Below are positions 26,420 through 40,900 of a stretch of 64,000 bases of DNA, in pieces; the first letter of the stretch is position 1, and the number at the start of each line of letters is the position of its first letter. The DNA is from Rotaria sp. Silwood1 (lineage: Eukaryota > Rotifera > Eurotatoria > Philodinida > Philodinidae). Position numbers and translations under genes: made by a program. The notes under the pieces were generated by a model. It searched no databases and was not told the origin of the DNA. It saw nothing but the letters and a program-made list of their open reading frames with translations. Location: positions 1-64,000 of the forward strand of contig CAJNOP010000388.1 of assembly GCA_905250075.1 (NCBI GenBank), in the 5' to 3' direction.

Positions 26420-29400
26420 ATGACAACCACTAATGCTCAACCAGAACGACTAGATACATTACAAAGACTTGAACTTGAATCAACTATAGGATTCGAAGGT
26501 GAATAGTTTTATGTAAAGTTCTCTTATCAATATTATCTTATACATTGTTAATTTAGGAAATGTTCCTCATGGTCTTAAATTACATCCTGATCGTATTCAT
26601 ATGATTTATCCATTAGGATGTAATTTAGTTATTGAAAATTTACAAACACGACAACAAGAATTTCTTCTCGGACATAATAATAATGTTTCTTGTTTAACTA
26701 TTTCAAATAATGGCAAATATATTGCCTCAGGTCAAGTGACATTTATGGGTTTTAAAGTAATATGAAATAAAATTTTTATCAAAATCAATCGAAAGTTCTT
26801 TTCTTTAGGCTGATATTATCGTTTGGGATTATTCAAATCGTGAACCATATGCTCGTCTTGTTTTACATAAAGTTAAAATTGAAGATTTAGTTTTTACTGC
26901 ATCAGATCGTTATCTTATATCATTGGGAGGACAAGATGATGGTGCTATCATCGTTTGGAATATTGAAACAAAAGAACCTGTATGTGGTAGTCCAGCTCAA
27001 CATAAAAGTGCTGGTATAACTTATTGTTTGGCTGCATCAAAAGAAGATGAATATCAATTTTATAGTGCTGGAAAGTAAGTAAAAATAAAAATCATTGTAT
27101 AGATTTTAGTTTTTTCAAATACAAAATTTCTAAAAAATTTAGTGGTACACTTCGATTCTGGCAATTAGATGTACCTAATCGAAAAATTCGACCAACAGAT
27201 ATTAATACAGGTGTTGTTAAACGAATTGTTAAATGTATGACTGTAAGTAAATGAAAAGTTTACATTAAAAGAAAAAGAATATTATATATATATATATATA
27301 TGTAAAGGTTTCACCGGATGGTGTTAATCTTTATTGTGGTACAACAACAGGTGATATTCTTATGATTTATATTCCGGCTACACAATTTAAAACAATTGGA
27401 CCTGAAAAGAAAAAATATTCTATGGGTATTACAGCTATGCAAGCATTGGTTAATGGTGATGTTTTAATTGGTACAGGTGAAGGAAAAGTTCATATTACTG
27501 AAAAAGAAACATTTAAATCATTAAAGTATTATGATATAAAAATTTATTAAGAGATTTTTAGTTTAATTTTTGTTTTATTTATTTAGATCGTTACAAGCTC
27601 TTGGTGAAATTACTTCATTAGCATTGAGAGGCGAAGGTCATATGGTATAAAGTATTTCTAATTAATTATTTTAAAATAGAACAGATTATATCGGAACTGA
27701 GACTTCAAGAGAAGTGACAGATAAATTTCTATTTTTCGAATAGAAAAATTGAACTTTTTTCAATACACAAATAACATTCATATTTTAACTTCAATTATTA
27801 AGTCACTTGGCTATAAGTCTAGAACGAACTATTTAAATAGTGTGATAAAAGAAAATTTTAGATTATTTCATGTATCAAATAATTTTCTTCCATATTGAAT
27901 TTTACTTCTTCGTGTTACTCTCGATATTATCTTTAATATAGAATAGTCACAAAAAGTTCTGCTATCGGGTAGAAAGTATACGAACTTCAATCTTTTTGTC
28001 TGATGTTCTGATCGTAAACAACACAGATCTAAATGTAAAATATTTGCGATGAAAACAGGAATTTGTTGACACTTTTCTAGTTCCAGTGTGAATCTCTTCT
28101 CCATTGGTGACTAAGATTGTGAAATGTTCAAAATAAAATTGATTAGAGCAAAAAGCTCACTGAAGAAGATTTAAAAGTTAATGGTTAAAACTAGCCGAAG
28201 ATATCGATCATTTTTTGCAAATGTCGAATGAGTGATTTATATTTCCTATGTTGAAATATTTTGATCTAAAGAAAAACTCTATATTGACTTTCTAGTTTCT
28301 CGACATGAAGACTAATCAAGTTCTTGCAATTAAATTTTAGCTGTTGTTACAAATACTGTATATCTCGAAAAAAGTATTTTTCTATAGATTTTTATTGGTA
28401 CAAATCGATCACATATATACAAAGTAAATTATGCTGATTGGAAAATGGAATTAATAAATACATGTCATAATTCTCCAGTACAAGATATTGCATTTCCATT
28501 GTAAGCTTAAATAGAGAAAAAAAAACGAAATTGATCAATTGGAATTGAAATTTTTTTTTTTTTATAGTGGAAGTTCAGAATTATTCGGTACATGTAGTTA
28601 TCAAGAAATTCGGTAAGAACACAAAGAAATATGCATAATGAAAATTCTTTTAATTCATTTAGTATTTGGCATGCATCAACTGGTAATGAATTATTACGTA
28701 TTTCACAAGCCAATAAAACATGTAATTCAATTTGTTTTACTCGTGATGGTAAAATGATTATTAGGTATGAATGAAAAAAATTCATTTATTTTTTTTTCAA
28801 AAACAAAAAACAAATTTCTAGTGGATGGGATGATGGTCGTATTCGAGCATTTTATCCTGAATCTGGTCGTGAAATGTTTACAGTCAATGATGCACATCAT
28901 CGTGGTGTTACAGCAGTTGCTGTTACAAATGATTGTCGTCGTATAGTTAGTGGTGGTGGTGAAGGAATGATTCGAGTTTGGCAAATAAATCCAAATTCCC
29001 AAGAACTTTTAGCAACAATGAAAGAACATAAAAATGCTGTTGTTTCAATTCGTATTAATAAATCAGATACAGAATGTGTTACAGCATCACTTGATGGTAC
29101 TTGTATTATTTGGAATTTAAAGTAAGAAAATAACCAAAAAAAGAAAAACAACAAAGAACAATTCAATATAAAAAAAAAAAAATTAAGAAAGAAATTCTCT
29201 TGTTTTATTTAAGACGTTTTGCACGTAATCAAGTTTTATTTGAAAATACACTTTTTCAATGTGTTGCTTATCATCCTGAAGAATATCATATAATAACAGG
29301 TGGTACAGATCGAAAAATAGCCTATTGGGAAGCAACAAATGGTGCACAAATACGTGAATTAGAAGCATCAAAAAGTGGAACAATTAATGGACTTGATATT

Positions 29401-29681
29401 GATAGTGTTGGTAATTATTTTGTTACAGTTAGCGCCGATAAATTAGTGAAAGTATGAATATTGTCTCTTCTTTTTTTTTTTTTATTGCTCAAAGTAAACA
29501 CGCCTTTTTTTTTTTCTTATTTTAGTTATGGCGTTATAATGAAGGTGACGTACATAGTGTTGGTATTGGTCATGGTAGTGAAGTGAAGAAAGTTCGAATC
29601 TGCCCAAATACTCAACATATTATATCTGTTGGTGCCGATGGAAGTATTTTTCGATGGAAATTTCCCAAAACAGCTGTTTAA
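26420..29681 (+). CDS. CFAP52: Cilia- and flagella-associated protein 52 (WD40 double propeller)
   Basis: Twelve exons: 26420-26498, 26557-26756, 26809-27074, 27143-27242, 27308-27525, 27587-27644, 28388-28500, 28568-28612, 28663-28764, 28822-29121, 29214-29451, 29526-29681 (624 aa; human about 620). WD40 blades fill the protein (IIVWDYSN, IIVWNIET, LRFWQLD, IRIWHAST, IRAFYPESG, IRVWQINP, CIIWNLK, IAYWEATN, LWRYNEG, FRWKFP). Diagnostic CFAP52/WDR16 wording includes SGWDDGRIRAFYPESGR, SGGGEGMIRVWQ, VTASLDGTCIIWNLKR, LFQCVAYHPEE and TDRKIAYWE. CFAP52 is a microtubule inner protein of motile axonemal doublets, in keeping with a ciliated animal. The largest intron (27645-28387) has no recognisable content. 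It converges on the next gene with 136 bp between stop codons. Confidence 0.95.
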
Positions 29682-29817
29682 GAAATTTAAAAAAAAAAAA
29701 AAGAATAAATTAACTTCAAGAATAATTTACTCTGTCGTCTCTCTTTTTTTTTTTTTCTATAAATGTATATGAGGAAAAAAAAATATATAACATGAATCAA
29801 TGATGATGTTCAGTTAT

Positions 29818-30920
29818 CTAAGATATAGCATCAACACGCATTTTTCGTTTTCGATTTCGTTTTCGTAATGATCCCATAGATAATAAACGACAAATAATAT
29901 CAATAAGTAGAAAAATTGCAGCTAGAAGTCCAAAACCCTATAATAAATATTTTACTTAATAGAAAACAAAAGAACAATGATAACTAACTGCGGCTGCACC
30001 AGCTGCACCAGTTTGTGCTTTACGATAACCATTTGGTGTTGATTGATAAGAATTTGATGTATAACGAGAACCAAATATAGTTGATAATTTTACTTCCCAA
30101 AAAATTGCAGCAATAGATATGGCAAGAACAAGAAGAAAGAATAGAATTAATATGATGGCAACCTAAACAATAAACAAATATTTATACGATTTGTTTTTTA
30201 TTATTGATAAGCATCTTATCAAATGACATAATAGTAATGCATAGAAATTAAAGATTTACGGTATTAAGAATTAAACAAGAAAGTTTTTTTGTTCATTTCC
30301 TAATTTTACGATTTTTCAATTATATTGATTTAGAAAAAAGTCATGTTTCTTGGTAGAAATTTTAACGTAGTACAAATAGATAATATTATAGCTATTCGTT
30401 TCATTTTTATCACTTTGAATAACGAATACGTTGCCTATATTATTAAGAAAAACAATAATCAAATTGTTTTACATACTACTTTAGTAGCAATTTTCCAAAT
30501 TTTTCGTTTACGTAATGCTCCAAATACATGAATTAAAAAAATAATTAAAACAGCAACAAGACTAAGAACAAAAATAACTATTGTTGCTGTTTTAACTGTA
30601 TTTGCTGAAAGTGATCTATATGAATCTGGTGATGAATTTTCACTACATTCCACTAGTGCTGCAACATATTGATTTGTTGTATAACCTTGACATATTTCTG
30701 AAACCCAATCAGCTTGTTGTGCCCAGCCCGTAGATGCAATCAATGCACATATCATACCAAAAAAGAGACATATCAATAAAAGAAGAAAATAATTAAAATA
30801 AGATTTTTTTTTTATTTCTAATTAGAAACAAAAAAAAAAACTTCATTTTACCATAGTGAGAATTTCAAGAATTCCCAATATTGATCTCCAATAAGAACGA
30901 TCACGACGATAAACTCTCAT
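29818..30920 (-). CDS. Small multi-transmembrane (claudin-like tetraspan) protein, 5' structure uncertain
   Basis: Minus-strand exons supported by phase: 30755 (or further upstream) to 30477, 30162-29989, 29937-29818. Core topology: TM1 around LLLLICLFFGMICALIAS, an extracellular loop with W, C and C (GWAQQADWVSEICQ; VECSENSS), TM2 TIVIFVLSLVAVLIIFLI, a basic loop ALRKRKIWK, TM3 ILILFFLLVLAISIAAIFW, a Ser/Tyr/Gly loop, TM4 FGLLAAIFLLIDIICRLL, then a very basic tail. This resembles the claudin/PMP22 arrangement, but no claudin signature is exact. An upstream exon 30920-30852 (MRVYRRDRSYWRSILGILEI, 23 codons, phase 0) cannot join the TM1 exon in frame: it would read a stop. It joins the TM3 exon in frame, giving a 2-TM form. 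Either alternative first exons or a lesion is present. Function unknown. Confidence 0.5.
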
Positions 30921-32032
30921 TTTTTTTTTTTTGTCAAAATACTTATTCTTTTTCTTTGATGAATTCAAAATGATTGACCTCCTGCTGAATGAATTTTTTT
31001 TTCTTATATTTAAAAATTACATATTTTTTTCTTTTATTTCGGAAAAGAAAAAAAAAGAAACATAAAACGTAACTAGGCATAATTGTTTGTATAGATTAAA
31101 TAAGGATAAACATTATGATGATAAATTTACATATTATCTATCATTAAATATGTTTTTCATTTTCTTAATATTCTATAATTATCGACTCTTATTATCACGA
31201 TAATATCCATATCTAGCATTACTTTTTGCGTGTAATCCAAAGATTCCTAATATTCAAAATGAGTATAAACTTAATGACCTAATCATTCGATTTCAGCCGT
31301 GGAAAAAAATCATGAACATATTTAAAAATAGATCATTCAAAAAAAAAGAAATATATTCGCATAGTATCTACATTTCTACAGATTGTTTTTTTTTTGTCTT
31401 TATCAAATATATATCTCATTTAATCTCTACATGATGCACATAGTCTTGATTGAAAAGCGATTAATCAATTGATAAACTTCTCTCATCATTTTAGATTACC
31501 AAAAAGAAAAAAAAGAGAAAAATTTGTAGTGCTTCCCGTTTATTCTCGATATATTATCATTTGCTTAGCTCCTTCATTATGTTGATTGCTTGGGCATGAT
31601 ATTTCATCGTTCTCTTGTGACTATGTATTATTAATTAGTTTATTGTACATCTCTTCTATCTTAATGTTTAGATTATTTCCTTTTTTTTTGTTTAGTATAA
31701 TCAAGACAATAGATTAAAACCGTTACAAAAATGAATTTCTTTTTAACTTCTTCTGCGCATCATTCATCGTTTTATTTGAATCATCCAAAAAACGAGTTTG
31801 TTTTTTTTTAAATATTATTAACAATATCAATGAAGAAAAAAAAGCTACGTCACCAACATCATTCAACAATGAATAAAATACCCTTGAAAAAAAAAGAAAA
31901 AAAAAAAAAAAAGAAAGGAACAAATGTGTAAAAGTAATGAGAAAAAAAAAGTTATAGTCCTGGAACGTTTCATTTTTATTATCAGTAGAAGAAAAACAAA
32001 ACGAAATTTTATTCTCTTTTTTTTTGCATTAT
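30921..32032. other. Intergenic region upstream of the multi-TM gene
   Basis: Low-complexity AT-rich DNA with many poly-A/poly-T runs between two minus-strand genes. It should hold the promoter of the multi-TM gene and the 3' UTR of PCYT2. No coding or repeat structure was recognised. Confidence 0.5.
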
Positions 32033-34608
<2,576 letters not shown>

Positions 34609-34934
34609 ATTTTTTTATTGCTATAAAGATATACAACAAATAAGTACACACACATATATATATCAATCGATTATTCATTCGTCAAATACTATACCATAAA
34701 AATAAAGTAAAATAGATGTCGTTATTTTAATTTATTAATTCCTATGGATTGGTTTTTATATGAACAGGTGGAGAGGCTACTAGGTTTGATTATTATATTG
34801 GTAATCCGTTGAACAAATTTAACAAAAGAAAAAAACTAAAATAAAATGGATTACAAACTTTTCTTTTTTTAAATTTTATTTTTAAGATGCCATCGATTTA
34901 AGTCCGGTGAATAAAAAAAAATCCAAAAAGAAAA
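34609..34934. promoter_or_regulatory. Divergent promoter region between PCYT2 and TDRD12
   Basis: A 326 bp AT-rich segment separates two outward-facing start codons. A polypyrimidine-AG stretch (about 34858-34886) before the TDRD12 start could be the acceptor of a 5' UTR intron or of a spliced leader. Shared promoter use is inferred from spacing only. Confidence 0.45.
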
Positions 34935-37900
34935 ATGTTATTATCAAATCTACGGGAACGGTCTTTATGTCTTATAAATTCCGAAAATCTTGATCCAACA
35001 TTTCAACCATGGCTTACAATTTCAGATGCTAAATTTCATCCTGATGTTTGGTATGTTGAATTAATAATAATAATAATAATAATAATCAATTATTCATATA
35101 TTCTAGTGCACTTTATTGTCATGCTAATATAAATCCAATTCAATCAATTCAAACAAATTATTTACCACCATTTATATCTTATTTATGGCCATTAATACAT
35201 CATGGTGCTAATGTATGGGCTGTTGATCATCCTACAACACGTGAAACAACACCAATGAAATTTGTTGTAAAATATGATTTATTAATATGGAATTTTTTCT
35301 ATCGTTCAACAAATATTAATCCATCATTAAATTCAAATATTATTTATCCAAAAATATTAATTCTTGCACCGGATTGGTTTACTTGTGAAAATGCATATAA
35401 ACATTTATCGAATGTTAATACAGATGTACTTAAAAAAATTCTCATGTGTTGTATTTATGAAGGACAAAATATTGAAAATGAATTATATAAAAAATTATTA
35501 ACACAAGGTTGTGATCTTCTTATAGCTACACCAACGATTGTTAATGATTTAATACAAAAACGTCATATACATTTTGAACGACTTGAAATGATTGTTGTAA
35601 GTTTTTGATGTTGAATATATTTTACTATTATCTTTAGATAAGAATTAAATTTCAAAGAGAAAAAAATTATTTGTTTGTTATTTTTTTTTCACTAATTGAT
35701 CAATTCAAAATTTTTACTTAGATAGAAATTTGCATTTGTTTTGCCAAAAACAATCTATTCGAGGAAACTGTAAAAGTCATCGTTAGAAATAATATCGATC
35801 TCATTGGCGAAAAAGTGAATGCTATCTGCAATTAATATTGAGAGAAAAATATTTCGTAACAATAATGAATACCTGATGAATTTTAACTGAATTTCGTCTT
35901 CCGAAGTCAGTTGGCAACTAGCAAAGAAGCCACTCGAACTTACACTATTTGTTTGAGCTCATGAGCAGGTTTTGGCAAGACTGGAAAAAGTCTTAAAGGG
36001 TTCATCTCTATAGGCCTTTGGAGTCGAGCTGGAAATCATTTTATTGAATTTTTCGATCCAACTTCACATCCATACCGAAAATCCAAAAACAGAATTTTAA
36101 CTTGAAATTTCGTCCGTACATAGGTCGAATGATCTGTAGAACATCTTAAAAGTTTTAGCCGAAATGAATGTTCTTTTGTCGAAATATTAAGTTTATTTCA
36201 AAGTTTAGTATCTCGCCAGAAGAAATATTCTTTTCGACGGGATATTTTAAGGATCATTCGACCTGGTTATAGGCGAAATTTCATGTCAAAATTCTGTTTT
36301 CGAATTTTCCGATATACACGTAAAACTGAGTGAACAATTCAATAAAACGAGCATAACTGGGCTTCAAAGATTTATGAATACGAACTTTTTTTAGATTTTT
36401 GTGAGTTTTGCCAAGGCGCTCTTGTAAGTCTAAGATGAACTCAAACGACAGTTATTAGTTCAGATGTTTTCCTCATAAGGATTTTAGTTGATTTTTCTAT
36501 GATTGTAAAAATGCTCCATAAGTTGGATAAATATTTTACAAGCATTTCTACATATAACAACGGTTTAGAATTTTAAAAAGAAAACTGATCGATATGTCAT
36601 TTTGGATTATAATATATGTATAAATAATTGAAAGCTAAAAACTAAATTTATCTACTCCAATAAATCGCTAATGATGATTTTGGTGTAAATTACTGTATCC
36701 CAAATTACTAGCTCAACAATTTTTACAAGCAATTATCCGCTTCTCTGTAAATCAAATTTGAAATCTGAATTCGTTTAAACTTTCTCATAAATAATCAACA
36801 ATCTTATAATACATTGTTTTTTTTCAGTATGATCAATTTGATCTTCTTCTTCAAACAATTGAATTCATAAATGAAATATTAAATCTTATTCAATTACATA
36901 CAAATAAAACTAAATCTATTCAACATTTTTTTCTATCTCGTATTGTAAATCAACAAACAAAAAATTTTATTAATGAATATTTTTCAACAAATAAAAATTA
37001 TTATTATCTTTCATCATCAATGATGGAAACACATATATATAAAAATTTTTTTGTCTATTGTGAACCATGTCGAAATTGGTCTGAACGTAAATATATTATT
37101 AAAGAAACATTAGATTTAGCATCACATTGTAAAAAAAAAATTATTATGTGTGCACATCAAACACGTCGTTTAGTAACAATGCAAAGTATTCTTAATGATT
37201 TATCAATACAATCTATATTAATACATGCACAATTACATTATGATGAAATTCAACAATATATACATGAATGGCAAACAATAAATGATCGTTTATTAATATT
37301 ATTAATTCAAGATGATATATTAAATGATATAATTATTGATAATACAGATATAATTATACATCTTGATGTTCAACGTCTTATATGGTATCAATTATATAAT
37401 CAACGTATGAAATTAATTCATAAACATTTATTAACTAATGATCATAATAATGATAATAATAATAATAAAATGAAAAAAAATGAATTAACATCATTAAAAT
37501 TAATTGAAAAATTTTATCAATCTAATACATTAATAAATATACCATTAATTGTTATATTATGGCCAGGTGATTGTGCACAAGTAACATATGATTTAATTAT
37601 TTATATTAATAATTCAAATAATTATTTACATCCATTAATTGAACGTTTAGCTAAAAATAATTGTTATGAATCATTACATGCAAAAATAAATGTTGAATTA
37701 TGTCCAACATTAAAAATGTATGGACAATGTTTAAATGATAAAATTTTAAAACGTTGTCCATATAGACATCATTTTCATTATGATATTGATTATATTGAAC
37801 AAGAACAACAAGAAAATAATAATAATAATAATTATTTAACAAATTCATATGAATTATGTTTACCTAATAAAGGTGAAATTGAATTACGTATAACACATAT

Positions 37901-40900
37901 TAGTGATGGAAATCGTTTATGGGCAAATATATTACGTTCAAGAAATGATATTAATCAAACATTAATTAAAATATTTGATTATGATATATTTTATAAACAA
38001 ATTGAAGATGCTTTTAATAATGTTAAAAATCAACCATTAAGTGAAATTGTATACGGTGAAATTTATTTTTATATTGATAATAATAATAAAGTACATCGTG
38101 TTTATGTTTATGAACAAGAACATACATATTTTGATATAAGACGAGCTGATTCAATATTAAATAGATTATTAAAAGTATCGAATACTATTATAAATAAAAA
38201 TAATAATGAAGATACAAATAAACAAATATCAACTATTCATAAACAAAAGTAATTCTTATTAACTAAATAGATTATTTTGTCTGCATATGAAGAATTAAGA
38301 TTTTTTTGAGAAATAATAAGATAAAAAAATATTATTTATTATTTAAAAAAAAAAAAAAACTTTATTCTGTATAGTTTTTATTAGTAAATTCTTGCTCTGC
38401 AGTCAATACGACAATCACATGATCAGTTCTGGGCCCTCTCTGTCTCTCAATAATTATTTTTTCACCAATAGATATTCATGTTTTTTTGCAAAAAATCTTC
38501 GAATTTTCTGAGTAAGCATTTCTTGAGGGTAGAGACCGATAAATTGAACCCAATGAGCTCTACTTAAGGCCCCTCCTGTCCCTCAAAATTCGACCTCAGA
38601 CAAAGAGCGTCCGAATGGCATGAAATTTTCAGGATATGTTTGGGCTGGTGAACCATGGCTATGATAAAATTTTCAGCCCTGTATCATGACGTTCGATAGA
38701 AGTATCACCCAAACAAGGATCAAAAAATAGCTAATTTTGTCTCCAAAACTTCTCAGTAGTCTTCAGACTATACATTTGATTTTCTTTTTTGTTTGTTTGA
38801 AAGAGCGTGTCAGAATGCAGTGACTATGAGAGCCTTTTTTTTTTTAAACTCTTACTTTTAAGGGAAAAAAGGAATCGAAAGTTCAATGACTCAAAATAAA
38901 AACTCTAAAAAAGTGGCGCTCTAATTATATAAAGGTTTATATATAATAAAAAAAACTGGCTCTTATAGGTACTGCAGTTTTGCACGCTCTTTCAAACAAA
39001 AAAAACCTATTGACTACAATAAAACTCCTTCGAGAATAGGGGATGTCAGAAATCTTGAAAAACTTTTGGAAAAAAAGAGGTGCTGAGTAATAATTTTTGT
39101 CGTGTATGAGAGATCAGATCATGGGCTATCTTTCTCTGCATTTATCTTAATTTCGGTGATTTTGACGAAAAGTAACTTTTTTGAGAGTGGAAGCCTTAAG
39201 GGAGATGAGTTATCACTTTTATGTATTATGGTTCCATATCTGTAATGCTTCACTCGAGGTATCATTTTTGGAATTTATTCTCCATGAACTCGTATTATCG
39301 TGTTTTTCTTCATGAATGGTTTTGAGTGATGCTTGAAATAGTAATTGTCCAATTAAATTTCATAGCACTTGAGAAGCAAAGTGGTTCTTGAGAGAGAGCT
39401 TAGCTTTTGGGTATGTTCTAGAAGAATCTATTGTTGAATAGAAATTAAAGACGATTGACTGAAAAATAGGATCTTTTTAAAGTGATCGCAAAATAGTGTT
39501 GATCACTGGTCTATTCACCCTATGTTCATGTGTTCTTCCAACAGTTCTATCAGGAGATTGGAATACATATACAATAATCGTGAACGATGTTAAGTTCGTC
39601 TATTTAGAGAGTATTAAACGTTTTTGATATTCAGTAGTGTTTAGAAGCTCGATGAAATTATCATTCATATGATTTCATTATTAAATAATAAAAACAAAAC
39701 TATATTTTATATTTTTAAATATTAGCTTTTCGTCTTTATAATGTCGTATTATAAATTGAGAAATGACTAGAATTTCGAAATAATCAAAGATTTTTTTTAA
39801 ATTGTAAAAAGAAAACAATTTGAAATTAGCAATGTAAATGCTACTAAACTCAGTCACTCGACTTATACTTTAAAGAGTCTATTGAGATTCTACAAATGAA
39901 AGCGTACAAAGAAACCCTCTCAAAAGTTAAATGTACTATTCTCTTGAGACTATTGACATTAAAACAGTGACGATAAGTAGTGAAAAAATTTGTTTTGATT
40001 CGATTTACTGAATTAGAAGCGATTTACTCAAGTGTTGTCCTACCAGCGTAGAATTACTAAGAACCTGAATGATCAAATTTCGAACTGAAATTTTATCTAC
40101 AAATAGATTTTATAATCTTTAGAAACACTCTAAAGTTTGAATTTGAAGAAATATATCCGCATCGAAATATGAATTTGTCATAGAGGGTGTGAATGTTACA
40201 GACACGAAAATCGAATCAACACAAATCGCTTTTAAAACTCATTATAACCGATCGAACAGCAATAGTGTCAAACAAAAAACCTATTTAATAGTGAAAAATG
40301 TTCCTTCATTAGTTCGTAATTCAAGAGGTATCGAAAAACCTATTCTATATTGCTGATCATTTCTTCTTTCTTTATTAATTCTACAAACTTTTATATTAAC
40401 ATAATGACAATTTAATTTTATAATCGTACAAAAAAGAATTTACAAGAAACAAATTCTATGAAATTTTTTTTTTAATAATTTTTATTTAGTTCATCTCCGA
40501 CAACAGTCAATCGTCCAATGTTAGTTGTTTTCAGTCTTGATACTGGTATAACATTTACATTAAAATCTAATGAACATCTCTATCCTATTGAACCATCTTC
40601 ATTAAAACAATATCCTCCATTAGCAACTGAAATAATCTTATGTAATATTTGTCCATTAGATAAAATAACAATGACATTTACACCATTTACAATTGAAACT
40701 GTTCGTTCATTAACATTAAATGAAATATTTATGGGACGTATTAAATTAGCAACACGTTCATGTTTTTGGATCGATCCACTTGTTAAACCAGTTCGTTTAG
40801 CTGCACTTAAACGTATTGCATATGATAAACCAATACGAAAACAATTAATCCTATCTAAACTTGTTCAATCAAATGATAATCATATGAATTTACTTGAACG

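Noticed and set aside
38249-38252. Stop codon apparently ending the TDRD12 exon-3 frame, suggesting two adjacent genes
   Set aside because: The TAA is part of a gtaatt donor. Splicing from 38248 to 40490 keeps phase and joins the two halves of the Tudor domain, so it is one gene.
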